Positions 1-12,639 are shown, counted from the stretch's first letter. The stretch: DNA of 64,000 bases from Plazaster borealis (GCA_021014325.1 CM037474.1:20082488-20146487), one strand, 5' to 3'. Translations and numbers: made by a program. The notes: generated by a model from the letters alone, not told the origin.

Positions 1-51
1 GCTAAAACTACTGGCCTCGGGCCTGTGGTCAAGTGTAAAATTTGAGCCCTG
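1..51 (+). mobile_element. MITE-A, 3' terminal fragment
   Basis: The window opens inside the last 51 bp of a short repeat that recurs at 2103-2949, 7500-7706, 9095-9440, 10370-10569 and 58758-59105. The recognisable core is an 'actggcctcgggcctg' stretch followed by the terminus TTTGAGCCCTG. The rest of this copy lies outside the window. Confidence 0.75.
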
Positions 52-94
52 AAATTCACTACAAAAATTGGTGCATTTAGTTATTAACAACACA

Positions 95-335
95 CAACAT
101 CAACTAGCAAATGGTCCACGTACCAACACTCGCTATGGTCAATGAGCTTTCACCTCAGCTGCAACGTCACTGTGGAAAATATCCCTCTCAATATTCGTCA
201 AGCTAGCTCTACTGACTCATTCAAATCTCTATTAAAGGCTCATCGCTTTGTAATTTAAGGTTTAATGCGCTTAGAAACGCCAGTATTAAGCGCTTTATAA
301 ATGTTAGTATTATTATTATTATTACTATTAAAACA
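95..335 (+). mobile_element. LINE 3' end (ORF2 C-terminus, broken) with ATT-rich tail
   Basis: Conceptual translation gives, across a frameshift, the pattern RYGQ-AFTSAATSLW followed by IRQASSTDSFKSLLKAHRF and a stop. This resembles the extreme C-terminus of ORF2 in Jockey/CR1/L2-type non-LTR retrotransposons. A short 3' region with 'aagcgctttataaatg' and an (ATT)n tail at about 312-330 follows. The copy is 5'-truncated and has at least one frameshift and one stop, so it is dead. The tail resembles those of the LINE fragment near 33540 and of the SINEs here. Clade is uncertain. Confidence 0.6.
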
Positions 336-2102
336 TCAAGTTCCATGGGTGCAAATAGCTCAATAAATGTGAACAATTTTGGAACGTTTGTTTTTTGATT
401 TTGGTGCAATGTCTGGACACCAATAGGCAGGGAAGATACTGACAGTCTAGCGTGATCCGTTAACTCAGTCCTATTGAGGTTATGTCTGGCTTGTTGAGTT
501 GTTTACCTCCCTTTGATTGTCCGTCCTGTCCGTCAGCCAAAACTCCAGACAATATTACTGAAAGCATTTCCAGCAGCAAACTGAGATGCTGAAGAGATAT
601 ATAATTAAGTTTTGCCAAGAAGCCTGCGTAGGTGACCCCGGCCTTTTATACACCCCAGCCAGTGTTGACTTGTCATCTGCGCCAAGATTCAAGAAACGTG
701 CAATAATAACATTTAGACAGCGAAACCCGAATGAAATGAAAAGCAGGTGTCATCATCAGGGTGTTGCGCTTGTCCATCAATTGCATGTTTACAGACAAAA
801 TATTGCATAGGAAAGATGAGAAAAAAACAGGAAAGGCGGGGGGGGGGGGGGAAAGGACTGTGATGGCATGGGGGGAAAATGTGCCAATAATATAAAGTGC
901 AGATCACATCACTTGGAATTAGCGCGTCTTATCACATCAAGTTAATGGTAAAGGTGAAGTGGTTATTGTAGGATGACCAGCATTTGTCTAGAACAAACAA
1001 ATTTGATAATGGTGTTTTCTTGGGGGGGGGGAGGGGGTGTTTTGTCAAAACCTTTGAGTAAAACCAGCCCTGATAACTCTTACGGAAAAATAAATTTAAA
1101 CTTTCATATTTCAAATCAATCTGTAGATAAATGTGTGTTTTTACTCAAGAAAATGTGGACTGCTAATCAGAAACAATGTCTAAATATCATGGAAACTGGT
1201 TATTGTTTCAAAATTTTCTGTTATTAAAACCTGTCAAGATTTGTTTTCATTATCGTAAAGACAGACAACCAGTAACATGTAGTTGGGAGATAGTGTTGTC
1301 TGAAATGTTTGTAGGGGTGATTCTTATATGGAATAGATGCAATGAAAGCATCAGGATCAAGAATATTATGTTGGTAGTACAATAAAGGTGTAAGAGGGTA
1401 AAACCAAGAGGTAAAACCAAAGTGGTATTGATTTTGTATCTTTGTTATTGGGAATCTGTTTTTTGTTGATGTTGTCTTTTCTGTGTTGTTGTTTCATGGG
1501 TTTAGGATGTAGAGACTCGCATAGTGAATCATAATTGAATATCTGCTTACAAACCTTGGAGCAGTAGGCAGGGATTTATTAGTGTTGTCTTGTTGTTGAT
1601 GGGGGATGAGGGCCGGAGTATGGATGTGGAGACATGAATTTAGGATCTTATATCTAGAAGCTAAGTAATGTTATTAATGCATTAGGTGTTAATGCCCTGC
1701 CATGGCTAAATTTCATCAAATAATCATCATATCGGTCACAGCCGGGCTCCGATATGACTGCCCCATTCCCTCCAGTCTGCCATAAGGGTTGCAAGATCAA
1801 TGGCTGCTCTGCTCGTAGTATCTTTCTTTAGTACCCCCACGTAAGATAAAGCTTGCCTACCTCTGCCAAAATTTCGTTACAACGAGGTACTTGGGATTTT
1901 TTATTTATTTGGTATTTGATCTTGTTGTTCAGACTTTATTTCAATGTTTGCTTCTATCTTTGAATTTTTTAAACACTTTTTTTTTCGGTGGGGGGGGGGG
2001 CAGGGGGGGGGGTAGATGCAGCCCGAGAATTGAGCCACTGTATACAAGTACACAACAATAATTTGCTTTAAAAAAACCGAGTTACTTCTTTTGTGCATGA
2101 TG
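336..2102. other. Gene-free stretch with three poly-G tracts
   Basis: No exon-like open frame with splice sites was found. The stretch contains guanine runs at about 838-851, 1021-1037 and 1989-2013, the last two interrupted. The remainder is A+T-rich unique-looking sequence. The small open frames here look like chance. Confidence 0.5.
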
Positions 2103-2949
2103 CAGGCCTCTAATTTGGGGGGAAAAACCACAAGGGGCCATAGGGCTTGTAGCTCTAAATGTTTACTGGACCAGGTTTTTTTTTACAAAGACCACAATCA
2201 AAATGGAAAAATGGAAATAACTTAAGCATTTTAACCATGCATTTAACAGTTTTTATTTAAACAAGCACTTAGACATGTAAGAGAACATGCATCTCATTTG
2301 TCTTTATGGGTATTAAGTACACTTCATTACTAAATAGAATTAAAAGGTATCTGATCAGACTCAAAGTCAACATTTGAACATAATTTGTTTCAGTTCAAGA
2401 CACTACACAGTGAGGTATTATTATTCATTAATATGAACAGCGAATTTGCCCTCATTGTAATTTGGAGGTTGAATCTGAGATCCATTTTTTAATAAATTGT
2501 CCATTATACAGTGCTCTTAGGGAACAAATGCTTAATTTTGTGAGTGGAAAAAATGTACATTTTCAGTTGTTTACTAACAGTGAAAAATTTGAATTTCTTA
2601 TGAGTTCAACAGATGAAACTATTGTTAACTGTGTTGCCAAATTCGTCTTTTTATTTATGAACTTAAAAGAAAAACATAATGTCTGATCGCTCGTGTTGAC
2701 TTTATTTCTCTCCTGCCAATGTATATTTAAATAAATCTGGTTTAAAATGTTGATGTTACCCTCCCCGGGGTTAAGGGGTGTGTTCCAAGTTGGAATAAAA
2801 AACAAATGAATGAATGAATGAATTATTCATTAATATTTAATTAAAAAACACAAGAAGACAGCCGGACTTGTCCGGTCATAAGTCTACTGGCCCAACACTA
2901 AAACTACCGGCCTCCCGGGCCTGCGGTCCAGTGTAAAATTCGAGCCCTG
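2103..2949 (+). mobile_element. MITE-A copy split by a LINE insertion, 5-bp TSD
   Basis: The terminal inverted repeats are a degenerate CAGGCCTCTAATTT at the left and AAATTCGAGCCCTG at the right. The element is flanked on both sides by TGATG (2098-2102 and 2950-2954). Removing the insert at 2435-2836 leaves an element comparable in length and sequence to the 346-bp copy at 9095-9440. It has no coding capacity, so it is a non-autonomous DNA transposon. CAG...CTG ends suggest a hAT-like origin, but the superfamily is not proven. Confidence 0.8.
2435..2821 (+). mobile_element. 5'-truncated L2-like LINE end with (TGAA)n tail, 15-bp TSD
   Basis: The reading frame from about 2440 gives RICPHCNLEVESEIHFLINCPLY and ends at about 2686. 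This is the C-terminal zinc-knuckle-like CxxC...H...C region seen at the end of many LINE ORF2 proteins. It is followed by a short 3' UTR and a (TGAA)n tail at about 2804-2821, a tail type common in L2/CR1-group elements. The 15-bp direct repeat ATTATTCATTAATAT at 2420-2434 and 2822-2836 is a clear target-site duplication within MITE-A. No catalytic reverse transcriptase domain is present. Confidence 0.8.
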
Positions 2950-3644
2950 TGATGTGGAGTAACATTCCTAAAACAGGAGTATTTCACACAGGGGTACATT
3001 TCATCAGAACATTAATTTCAAGGCACTCCTTTTAACACATTTTTGTTGTTGCTTACCACAACCCGTAAAATGAACTGATTCCCTAAATAAGCACAGACCT
3101 TTCTATTGTTGATAAACAAACCGCGCTAGTTGGCATGGACGGCTGAATGTTAGTAAAACATTCAATCGTGTTAACAGATGTTGTGTCCAAATTCAACATT
3201 TCCGTAAATTTTCAATTAACAAAAAATACATCCCATGATTGGTTGCTTTGTTTCCAACAAATTCACCACTATTTTTGAATATTTGTTTAACATTATTACA
3301 AACTGTGGCTATCTGTTTTTGCTCTGCAATGAAAAGGCTTGCGTTGCAATTACAGCATCTGGCGATTATCATCATGCATCCAAAACAAGCGTTTACATAA
3401 GTTTTGTGATCGGAGGTGAGCATAAAATTTTAATTTTTTTGCAGTAACCGGAAGCTGAGGTCAAGTTTAATTCTCGGGTTTTCCTCATTATAATGTTGAA
3501 TTGATTTTACTTTCATGTTTTGTACCACTAAGTATTACATTCCCAACAACATATATAATTTTCATAGTCATAAACTACGTTAAACTAAAATAATTGACAA
3601 AACAAAATCTCGCCACGTAAAACTCCACATGGTGGGGACCACAA

Positions 3645-4055
3645 TGGTCCCGGAAGTTCGAATGCACGCGAGACTTGCACAGTCTATAGAAAGGTCTATA
3701 GCCATGCAATTGGGCCGAGAGAGTTGGTCACTAGATCAATTTGAATCACTAAGCAAAGTGTGCTGTCATAATACAAATCATTGTATGTGATATTGACATC
3801 TCATGTTAAGATGCACAAAGTACATCATTGTTTTAGTGAAGAGTTGATTAACTTCCCTGCCCTCTAGTTTTCAGTAAACACATCAATCTTTCATCCAACC
3901 GACCGATGACCAACAGACGTTGAGTAAACAGTTTATGTTATGTCAGGGTTTTCACGCAGGTTCATATCATCGGTCTTATTTTGATTGCGGCAATCAAAAT
4001 AAGCAGTTGGTATAGACTGTGCAAGTCTCGCGCGTGTTCGAAATTTGGGACCCGT
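3645..4055. mobile_element. Inverted-repeat element, about 410 bp
   Basis: A segment of about 40 bp near 3645-3690 (ggtcccggaagttcgaatg, then gcgagacttgcacagtctata) recurs inverted near 4012-4055. The inside is A+T-rich and contains a short piece similar to another repeat family (MITE-M, for example at 50000-50525). No coding potential is seen. This is probably a MITE with an older insertion inside, and its boundaries are approximate. Confidence 0.55.
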
Positions 4056-4129
4056 TAAAGTGCGCGAGTTAATTTCCTTCACGCGTTCAAGCAATGTACA
4101 TGGGACCAAAGTGGTCCCAAAAATGCACG

Positions 4130-4420
4130 GTCTATTTGAGGGGTCTTCGATTGACTATTCCATTGACTTTGACATTTACCCAGACAGACTATTTCTCTGG
4201 AGGATTGTTACTGGTGTGTACTTTATATTCTACATATTCATCGACAAAACCTACTGAAATCATGTCAGTAATAACAAAACATACGTACATGAACATGGAC
4301 TAATACAAATGGTCAGTGTCCAGGTACCAGCGGTTTGTTTAGTGTGCAGAACATGCAGACAATTTACACAGACAGAATATTTCTCTGGAGGATTGGATGT
4401 TATTTTTGTTTTCACACTAA
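4130..4420 (+). repeat. MITE-M relics
   Basis: Two short matches near 4185-4215 and 4370-4400 (attatttctctggaggattg-like) resemble the roughly 61-bp unit that forms arrays at 44558-45200 and 50180-50480. Only single degenerate units remain here. Confidence 0.4.
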
Positions 4421-5443
4421 CGCCAGATTAACTTATACAAAATAGTAAATTTAATCAAACAAGGCGCTGAAAAGGGGAAAACGGAAAATGGAAACTTGGC
4501 CAGAAGTGCCCCCCTAGGAAAAAATGATGCACCCCTTGCCCCCCCTAAAATTTTACCTGCTGGTAGAGTGCTGTAACAACTAACTACAAGTATTTGAATT
4601 TAACTACATAAAACCAACCTCAAGTAATTTTAACAAATTCAGAGATCAAATGTTTTGTGTTCTGTGAAAGAACTGAAATGTTAAAACTTTCAAGTATTTA
4701 CACTGGATGTTATTTTTGTGTTTAAATTGACACTTCTACATATGTATGTTGGAGAGTCAAAAGGCATCCATGTACAAAACAAAACATGAAATAGGAAGTT
4801 AACCTGATCTGTTTGACACTCACATTGAAATCATGCGACATGTTCATATTTCTAAATCCAGCATCTTTGGCTCTAAGCAGATCAACTCGTTACAAGTCCA
4901 GTTTGATTAGAGACCTGCCAAAGCTTACTATGGCTGCAAATAGTTCAGTTGGAAAATGCCGTCAACACGTAATCCTTATTTGTTAGGTAGTGCCTTGAGG
5001 CTTGGGTGATTGACCTTTTGGTTAGCCACGTACATCAGCAGTTTGGTTGATGGTGCTTATAATGCTTGAGGCGAGACAGTGCAGTTAAATCCGGCTCCGG
5101 CTGCTACTCTCCAATGCTAACTTTTGTAATTTTCTATTTACCAGGATTAAAGCATTATTGGTTGCCTGAGTGTAATTCATACAATGTCATGTGCATTGGA
5201 TCAAATTCTTTTTCAGGATTGTTGCCTCAATCTAACTGAATCAATTTCTTTTTATTTTAAGAATGTAACTGGGAACGTGCTTGTAGTAAACAACAAGAAG
5301 TTTTACGTATGTGGTTACAATTTTATAGTCTTCTCAAGAACATGATTAGGTCATGGTGATTTCTAAACCAATTGTAAGAAGAGACTTGTATTAAGAATGA
5401 AGGATGTAAATATTGAAGCAAATTTATCACCTTTAAAAAGAAA
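4421..5443. other. Gene-free stretch
   Basis: I see no recognisable gene, RNA or repeat in this A+T-rich interval. Open frames are short and lack exon-like flanks. Confidence 0.45.
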
Positions 5444-5627
5444 ATAGAATTAGCTGTAGCAAATAGACCTATGGTATAAATTCAAATTTTTTGGGGGGCT
5501 CCCATTTCGACCCTAGCTTTAGCAGTCTTTCTCAAAGGCAAAATGACAAAACACCACAACACAACACACACATACATACATTTAAGCATAGTAACAGAAG
5601 TCTACTTAACTGCTTCTGTTACACTGT
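5444..5627 (+). repeat. Repeat family R6 (contains a TTTCGACCCTAGC motif)
   Basis: The order of short blocks is 'aattagctgtagcaaat', 'ggtataaat', 'tttcgaccctagc' with 'agcagtctttctc', then an ACAACACAACAC-rich part. The same order, or its reverse complement, occurs at 16842-16997 and partly at 30725-30775 and 23350-23420. It is a short dispersed repeat with no coding potential. The copy at 16842 shows an 8-bp target duplication, which indicates mobility. Confidence 0.55.
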
Positions 5628-5964
5628 CAGGGTTCTCCCCAGGTTTTTAAAAACTGGGGGGCATTCTGGGCCAAAATTTTGGGATGTTTGGCCGAAGCAC
5701 GCTGGTTTGAAACAAGGTCCTCGGAATGTTTTGTACTTCTGTTTTTCTTGGTTTTCAAAGCCCTACTGTGCTATTTGGAGCACTCTATATGGTTTTATGT
5801 GAAACTACCATATAAAAAAATATATATATAATAATAACAATTATTCTTATTATTTTTTAAATATTGGCCGATTTGTTTGGCGTATTGGAAAAAATGTGCG
5901 TGTATCGGCACGCAATTCTCACATATCGGCCCGATATGCTAGCTTGTGCATGGGGAGAACCCCG
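5628..5964. mobile_element. MITE with CAGGGTTCTCCCC ends
   Basis: The left end CAGGGTTCTCCCC matches, inverted, the right end GGGGAGAACCCCG. The 337-bp body has no coding capacity. It contains 'ggccgat' and 'atcggcccgatatg' motifs, and a related fragment appears near 7287-7325. Target duplication is not clear, so family assignment is open. Confidence 0.65.
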
Positions 5965-7140
5965 ACTATTATTGTCATAATTAGCCTTTTAGAAATACTC
6001 TGCTAGATGGAAATGTCAGGCCATTAAAAAATGTATAGCTTTTTATAAAAAAGACGGTACAAAAGCTGTATTTTGATTTTTTTTTAATCTCTGTTTTCAA
6101 TTTCAATCATTTAGCCCAGAAAAACTCAATGTCAATTTAACACAACTAAAACATGATGTTAATTATGAAAATTGCAATGAATCAACTAGAAAACTAAAGC
6201 AAATTAAAAATATTAATTATTGAAAGAACGTTGTTCAGTATTAAAACTACCAGCATAAATATCTGTCAATCATCAGATTGATGGACAGTTTTATGGGAAT
6301 ATTAAACCAATAGAGAAATGTAACATCTATATATTGCAGTATGACATTTATATTGCAGTTTCCCCTTAACTGGGTGTTGTTCGAAATATTTGTTGATGAG
6401 TGCATTGTTGCAGACTATAATCACAAGGTGAATTATAGACTTTTCCCATTGGAAAAGCCATGAAATGGAAAAGCCAGATTTTACTGAGTGATTATATTGT
6501 GCAACAATGCATGAACGAAATATATATAGGCCTAACTCACCCATAGATCCTTGTCATTATAAATTTTGTTCACTACAAATGCAAAATAGAAACAGAAATT
6601 CGTCCACACCACACTCTGAACATTCTTTAAAAAACCATATAACAATTGCGACAGCACCATGTAGACACCAACCTTGTCCACCATGATACGACCTTTCCTC
6701 GTTTTGACAAACGGGCGGGGAACGATTATTTTGAAAACGACGCTGCTATATACGAAGCGTCCTATAATTATCCATAAAGGACTCCTACGTTAAACTTTGT
6801 AGCACCGTGGCAGTATACATGGCAAAATTAAGGATGACACGTCATGATGGATGCGTGTTTTAACAATCAAATTACAAGGAACTGTGTGTGTGGTATATAA
6901 ATTATTACATTGTTTTTAGAAAAAATAAATTAATTTCTCTCTGTTTTCAGAAAGAATAAATTAATTTCTCTCTGCTAGTTTATTTTATTATTACACACAT
7001 TACAAACAACAACCGCAAAACAAACACCAAATTAAGTGAAAACAAAGAAAAAAACGTTCATGTTTGTTATGGATTTTTGTGCATGTTTTTATTTGTGTTT
7101 ACATGCATTTTTATTTAACCTATAAAAATTATAAGCAATT
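5965..7140. other. Gene-free stretch with a small tandem duplication
   Basis: The only structure noted is a duplication of about 36 bp at 6918-6976 built on 'aataaattaatttctctctg'. There is no credible exon. Confidence 0.45.
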
Positions 7141-7499
7141 GTGATTGGGGGGGGGGGTATTTTAAATCTGAGATCTTCAATTTAATTAACTCCAATCCTC
7201 TAGTTTTACCATTTGACTAATCTGGGAACATTTCATCGAAATTGCTAAATGAAGTGTTCATGTTTGCCAGGAACTTTGTGCACATTCCAGGGTTCTCCCA
7301 ATGTACATAGGGCCGATATGCAAAGATATATATATAAACAAAATTTTTATTGTTTATTCCGGGGAAAACACATTGAACACTGTTTTTCAAAGGTGCCCAG
7401 AAAATTACAAACATTCATTAATATGAAAATAGAAAATTTGAAGTCAATATTTGATCTTCAGTTGTTTTGTTTGAGAGATAACAAAGTGAAATTTAAAAA

Positions 7500-7706
7500 C
7501 ACAAGACCACTGGAATTGTTCGGTCGTCAGTGTACAGGCCTGATGCTAACGTCACTGTCCCGAAGCCTGCAGTCCAGACCTGACAGTAAAACCACTGGCC
7601 TCGAGCCTACAGTCCAGGCCTAGTGCAAAAATAACTAGCCTGGGCCTGACACTAATATCACTAGCCTCGGGCCTGCAGCCCAGGCCTGACACTAAAATCA
7701 CTGGCC
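7500..7706 (+). repeat. MITE-A-derived tandem repeat, about 40-bp unit
   Basis: Roughly four imperfect copies of a unit built on 'ggcctgacactaaaatcactggcc' and 'tcgggcctgcagtcca' follow a MITE-A segment ('aaaaacacaagaccactgg'). Single-copy MITE-A elements carry this unit once near the 3' end, so this is an internal expansion of the transposon. It happens to be open in one frame but encodes only low-complexity sequence. Confidence 0.65.
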
Positions 7707-9094
7707 AAACTTGCACAATTTGGTTCCAGAATGCCCCACAGTTTTGGAAAATTCTAATTGGGCTTACACTGAGTTAGTACCATATTCTAGTGAGTACTGT
7801 CATCATTCATTGAGGTTACTACCATATTCGCCTCATTCAAGATGCTTACATTAAGCAGTGGCTACTGATGCAAGTTGTTGTTTCAGTACGAGGGGACGAA
7901 TTCACTCCAAATTATGTGAGGTGCATAAATAGAGGTTGTGAAGTAAGGCAGTATGCTTCATTTGATGCAGACAAGAAAACATGCTGGAAATAAATAAAGA
8001 TACTGTCACGTTTTTCTGCCTCCACCAGAAATAGAATCATTAAAAGAGTGTGCCAGTGGAGGTTGAACTCCATCATAGGTTGCAGAAAGCGTGTATTGGG
8101 GATATGGGGGTTAATTGTGCAAGCGGCTACACGGTATTGATTGTGCATGAATTCACCCATCAGCACCGCACAATAAAGTATGAATTTTTCCGGGGGATGT
8201 AAGCGAATCCCATGGTGTAAAATTTCGTAGCCAGGGAAGGCGCACAACGACACACAAGACAGCATTCAGTGCTTGTACTTCAAAAAAAAAATTAAATAAA
8301 GAATTCTACTTCATTTATGTTATTCACACCCCGGCATAAAGCCCATGGATATTTGTTTTAAAAGAAAGGCCCCTTTGCGTAGACTATTCCACAACTTGGT
8401 CCTACTCATGGATTCTCAAGTCTGTTTAATGGACAGTTTTTCTTACACATAAATTTATTACAGATGCTACGTATTTGGTCTGTGATCTAGTGAATGAGAT
8501 TGGGATGAAATACGATACAAACCGACCATAAGAACATTCTACTTAGTTGAATGAATCACCATTAAGCCACGTGCTGTTTTAGAAATGGGACACATTTCGG
8601 TTTCCATTGAAAAGTGTTGAACAAAACCAAGATGGCTACTGATAACATGCTAGCCTTTGGCTGCAGTCCGATATCACCCATGTCCACGCCTACAATGATC
8701 TCTGCTATTGGCAAAGACGGATACACATTGTCCTTTTACTTAAATAGTATTACAGTGTAGAAAGAGAAGGTGTTTACTGCAATTGAGATGCAAATCTTTA
8801 CTGTTACTTAGAATAGATGACATCAAAGACTTGTCACTGTCCTCAAAATTCTCTCAAACTCTCACAGTTCTGTCTACTAACTGCTTAGTTGTTGATTAGA
8901 CTGGGTTACTGTTTTTATCCTTGGACAATGGAGAAAGGTTAGCTAGGCAAAGCATGTTACCTTCCAATTCAGCCAACGGTTAATTTGTCCTTAGCTGAAA
9001 AGCTGACTATGTCTTGAATTTTTTTAAAACTGCATGCAAAGCGTGACGTCATCTGCTTACCAATCATGGTATTTTGCAATGATTTTTCATTATC
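7707..9094. other. Gene-free stretch
   Basis: A minus-strand open frame of about 117 codons (8265-7912) exists but resembles no family I recognise and has no supporting splice or promoter context. The rest is unremarkable A+T-rich DNA. Confidence 0.4.
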
Positions 9095-9440
9095 CAGGGC
9101 TCGAATTAGGGGGAAAATCCACAAGACCAAAGGGCTTGTTGCTCAAAATGTTTGCTGGCCCAAAATTGTTCTTACAAGACCAGAACAGTTTAACATTCAT
9201 ACTGTTTTTACTTGAACAAGCACTATGATGTGCATACATACTTTATTACTCAATAAGATTGAAAGGTGTTTATCAGACTCAAAGTCAACATTTGAACATA
9301 ACTTGTTTTTGTTTAAGATGTTACACAGTGAGGTTCTATTATTCAATTGAAAAACACAAGACTGCTGGACTTGAGTTTACTGGCCCAACACTAAAACTAC
9401 TGGCCTCGGGCCTGTGGACCAGTGTAAAATTTGAGCCCTG
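9095..9440 (+). mobile_element. MITE-A, complete copy with 5-bp TSD
   Basis: This is the best complete copy: 346 bp, left end CAGGGCTCGAATT, right end AAATTTGAGCCCTG, flanked by TTATC at 9090-9094 and 9441-9445. It is non-coding and serves as the reference for the interrupted copy at 2103-2949. Confidence 0.85.
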
Positions 9441-10369
9441 TTATCTTGTTACAAAGCATCTAGGACTTAGTCTGAAGTCACACTCAAATTCATTATTAAC
9501 CATTAATTAACATATCCTTATTTACAACCGAAATTGTCTGCCTGCGTAGGTGGCAAGTTTTTGCCAATGATAAGCCAAGTCATGGACAAGTCCTACATCC
9601 TTTATGGGATAGATAGGTTGCAATATGATGTTAATCCGCTATCTTTACAGGCAATTTGTATTACACAGTCATGCGTTTCGTGTGAGAACGGCGTGCAGCA
9701 CGCACACATTTCACAAAACTCATTGCACGATTGGTTAGTGACCACTGCGGCTGTGTTAATAATTTGAGCGCCTGATGCGCCTGCAAGCCAAAATGCAATT
9801 TGCCCGTAAAGATGGCGTCTACTGGGAACTATCTATAGGTGGGTGAATGCGTAGCCTGTAAAATATTTTTGCCCTTGAAAGACACGCAGAAATGTTTGCT
9901 TCATTTCAATGTCATAATGATCAATTCTTAAAACTCCTTCAGTTGGTAATTTTGTTTATTGCCTTCCTGCATCTGTATTCCGAGGATGGCGGACTATCCT
10001 TGGCACTGAACAAGTCGTCGCCGTTTTCACGAAGAGGCATTCAGAAAATCATACATTTTGGCAAATTTGTATTTTTACACATTTTGGATGTTATCATTGA
10101 CATCAACATTTCCCCCAAGTTTCAAGTCATGAAGCATTATAGTTTAGTAATTACACTAATTAGCACAAGGATAATTTCACCAAATTCACAGTTTTGAGTG
10201 TTCACGAACAGCCATATTTTGTTTTGCCATTTTTTTTTACATTGAAGTACATAGCGCTGGCACAGTGCCCAAAATGAATACTCTGCGTTTTGACCTTTCA
10301 CGAAGAGACACTTTGTATGACCTAGATAAATTTGAGTTTTCACAAACAGACACTTTCGTTTACGCAGCA

Positions 10370-10569
10370 GAATGAAAGGTATTTATCAGACCAAAAGTCG
10401 CCATTTGAACATATTTGAACATAATTTTTTGAATTGTTATTACAGAGTGAGGTATTTTTATTCCATTGAAAAACACAAGACAGTCAGACTTGTCAGGTCA
10501 TGAGTTTACTGGCCCGAAGCTAAAATCACTGGCCTCGGGCCTGCGGTCCAGTGTAAAATTTGAGTCCTA
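10370..10569 (+). mobile_element. MITE-A, 5'-deleted copy
   Basis: The distal half of the element is present ('aaaaacacaagacagtcagac' onward) and ends in TTTGAGTCCTAGG, a mutated terminus. The left inverted repeat is absent. Confidence 0.7.
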
Positions 10570-11462
10570 GGTATTAACAAAACAAGAGTCTCAATCCCTG
10601 ATGCAATTAGTTCACCAATTAAAATTTACGAGACGGTCAAAATGGTTTAGCACCAAGTTTTGTTTTAGTTGTAGAAAAAGGGGGAAAAACTTTCAATTAT
10701 TCCCATAGGTAAAGTGAATTCTGATTGGACTGATTTAAATGTTACTATTCATAAATTCTGATACATTGCACCCTAGTGCCCAAACACTATTTGAATCCAA
10801 CTTGACCTTTTATAAAAACACAAGGTACCTTGATGATTTTGATGAATTGCATGTGGAATGCAAGCATTTTCATCCTCTCTGGGCCCATGGGACTTATCTT
10901 CATTCATTACCCTTGGGGGTTTGCCTTATTGTCATGCAATATTAGGGCTTAATTTCGGTCCGAGACAGCTTTGTGTTGATCTTTCCCTTGTGATCTGTAG
11001 AGAAATCGGAGTGACCCGTGTGCATCGCTTTAGGTCTTTTCTTGGTATGCTTTTCTTATTTCCCCCCCCCCATTTACAAACTTGATGCAAATGAAGGGAA
11101 ATGTCAGTAAAGACGGTTATAATCACATTACTTCATACAAAGGCCGGTGAATGAGCAGAATCGGGTAAAATGTTTTGTGTTAGTTCATTTGGATGTATAG
11201 ATGATGTGTGTATTGTCAACTATCTTGTCACGGTAATGACAAGTCACCTCAAAGAACTAAAATCAGAAAAACAAAATACTTATTAAGGAACCAACTAACT
11301 TTGAAATGCAGTGTGTAATGTAATCATTTTTCAGAAGAAATCACTCACATTCAAACAAGAGCAACCAGGAATCTTTGCGAAACATACAATTGTTTGTGCA
11401 TTTTGTCAAAATGGTGCAACTATGAAATTGCTTTAACTGTGACCAACAAATTGTAATGTTTC
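10570..11462. other. Gene-free stretch
   Basis: Only a short C run at about 11061-11071 stands out. Open frames are short and have no recognisable domains. Confidence 0.4.
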
Positions 11463-11833
11463 ACCCAATTTCATGGCGCTGCTTACCGCGGAATTCTGCG
11501 CTTACAGCCCATAGATTCACACAGTGTCAGAGCTCCGTAAGTACAGGGCCAAATTTGATAGAGCTGCTTAACGGCTGATTTTGTGCTTACTGAGCGAGTT
11601 TCCATTTCATAGTGCTGCTAACCGTAAGCACATGAAAAGGCATGCTAACCTTCCGGTGCTTACTGTCCACATGAAAATGAATGACGTAACAATGCAAATC
11701 CATTGTAAACGCGCAAGATGGCCGCCTATTTTTCTTGCTAACCTGTGAAATACGCTTATGAACAAGCAAATTTTTCTGCTACAGAGAGCACGAAAATTTG
11801 CTTATCGTTAAGCAGCGCTATGAAATTGGGCCC
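11463..11833. mobile_element. MITE-G (GGGCCCAATTTCATRG ends)
   Basis: The left end CCCAATTTCATGGCGCTGCTTA is matched by the inverted right end TAAGCAGCGCTATGAAATTGGGCCC. Internal 'ttgcttac/gcttatg' blocks repeat the same theme. Further copies or halves lie at 22320-22500, 32108-32150, 60807-60990 and 61655-61770. It is a non-autonomous DNA element with no coding content. Confidence 0.75.
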
Positions 11834-12639
11834 TAGACTCTGTGGTAAGCACTGCCATGTAATTATACCCAGTGCACTGTCGGCCATCTGGAAATCTGGG
11901 GAAAAACTCATCAACTGAATTGTGCATGGTAGTTGCATTTTAATTACTTAGGTCTGGCTGCTTATTGTTGACAATGCTACCTAACTGCAGTACAGTACAC
12001 GTTTATAACTGATATCTAATTAACCGCAGCAATCACGTAATTAATCACAGAATATTGCACTCATTTATCTTAGACTGCTAGATAAGGCATAGTCCGGACT
12101 TCATTTACCATTGGGCATAGGCATGTACACTAGACCTGCGTTTAGAGGTGATTTTAGTTGTGTATTAGCAATGACAAGGGTAGCATGACACTTGGCTACT
12201 TATCATTACATTCTGCATATAAAGCACATTCTCTGCTTACAGGTGTATGATGTAATTGTGTAGCTGTGAAAAACCAGATTCTTAGGGTAAATTACGTCAT
12301 TGGTTTTTGGAATAACAAAATAACTTCCATCGGCTACTTTCAATAAAATCCCACCAACTTGTTAAATTTTCATCAAATTATTTTAATACGATTTAATTAA
12401 AATCAGTTTTTCTAGGATCTTTCGTGGAAAGAGCTATTCTGATTGTTTCAATCAGATGTAAATGATAGTGTGAAAAGTGGGATTTTTAGGTTTCTGTTAA
12501 ATGTACCAAATTTTCACTTTTACATTCAAATAATGGATTATTAACATTGAAGATGACCCTTTGATATTTTATGCATTTGACTTAGTATACTGCCATAATG
12601 TGCTTTTCGGTAAGATTGTTGTTGAATTTTACTTACTGC
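11834..12639. other. Gene-free stretch
   Basis: I see nothing identifiable beyond A+T-rich unique sequence. Confidence 0.4.

Noticed and set aside
3235..3417. Possible first exon with a hydrophobic segment ending at GTGAGC
   Set aside because: Start context is poor, the phase does not fit the next exon, and no motif of the family is visible.
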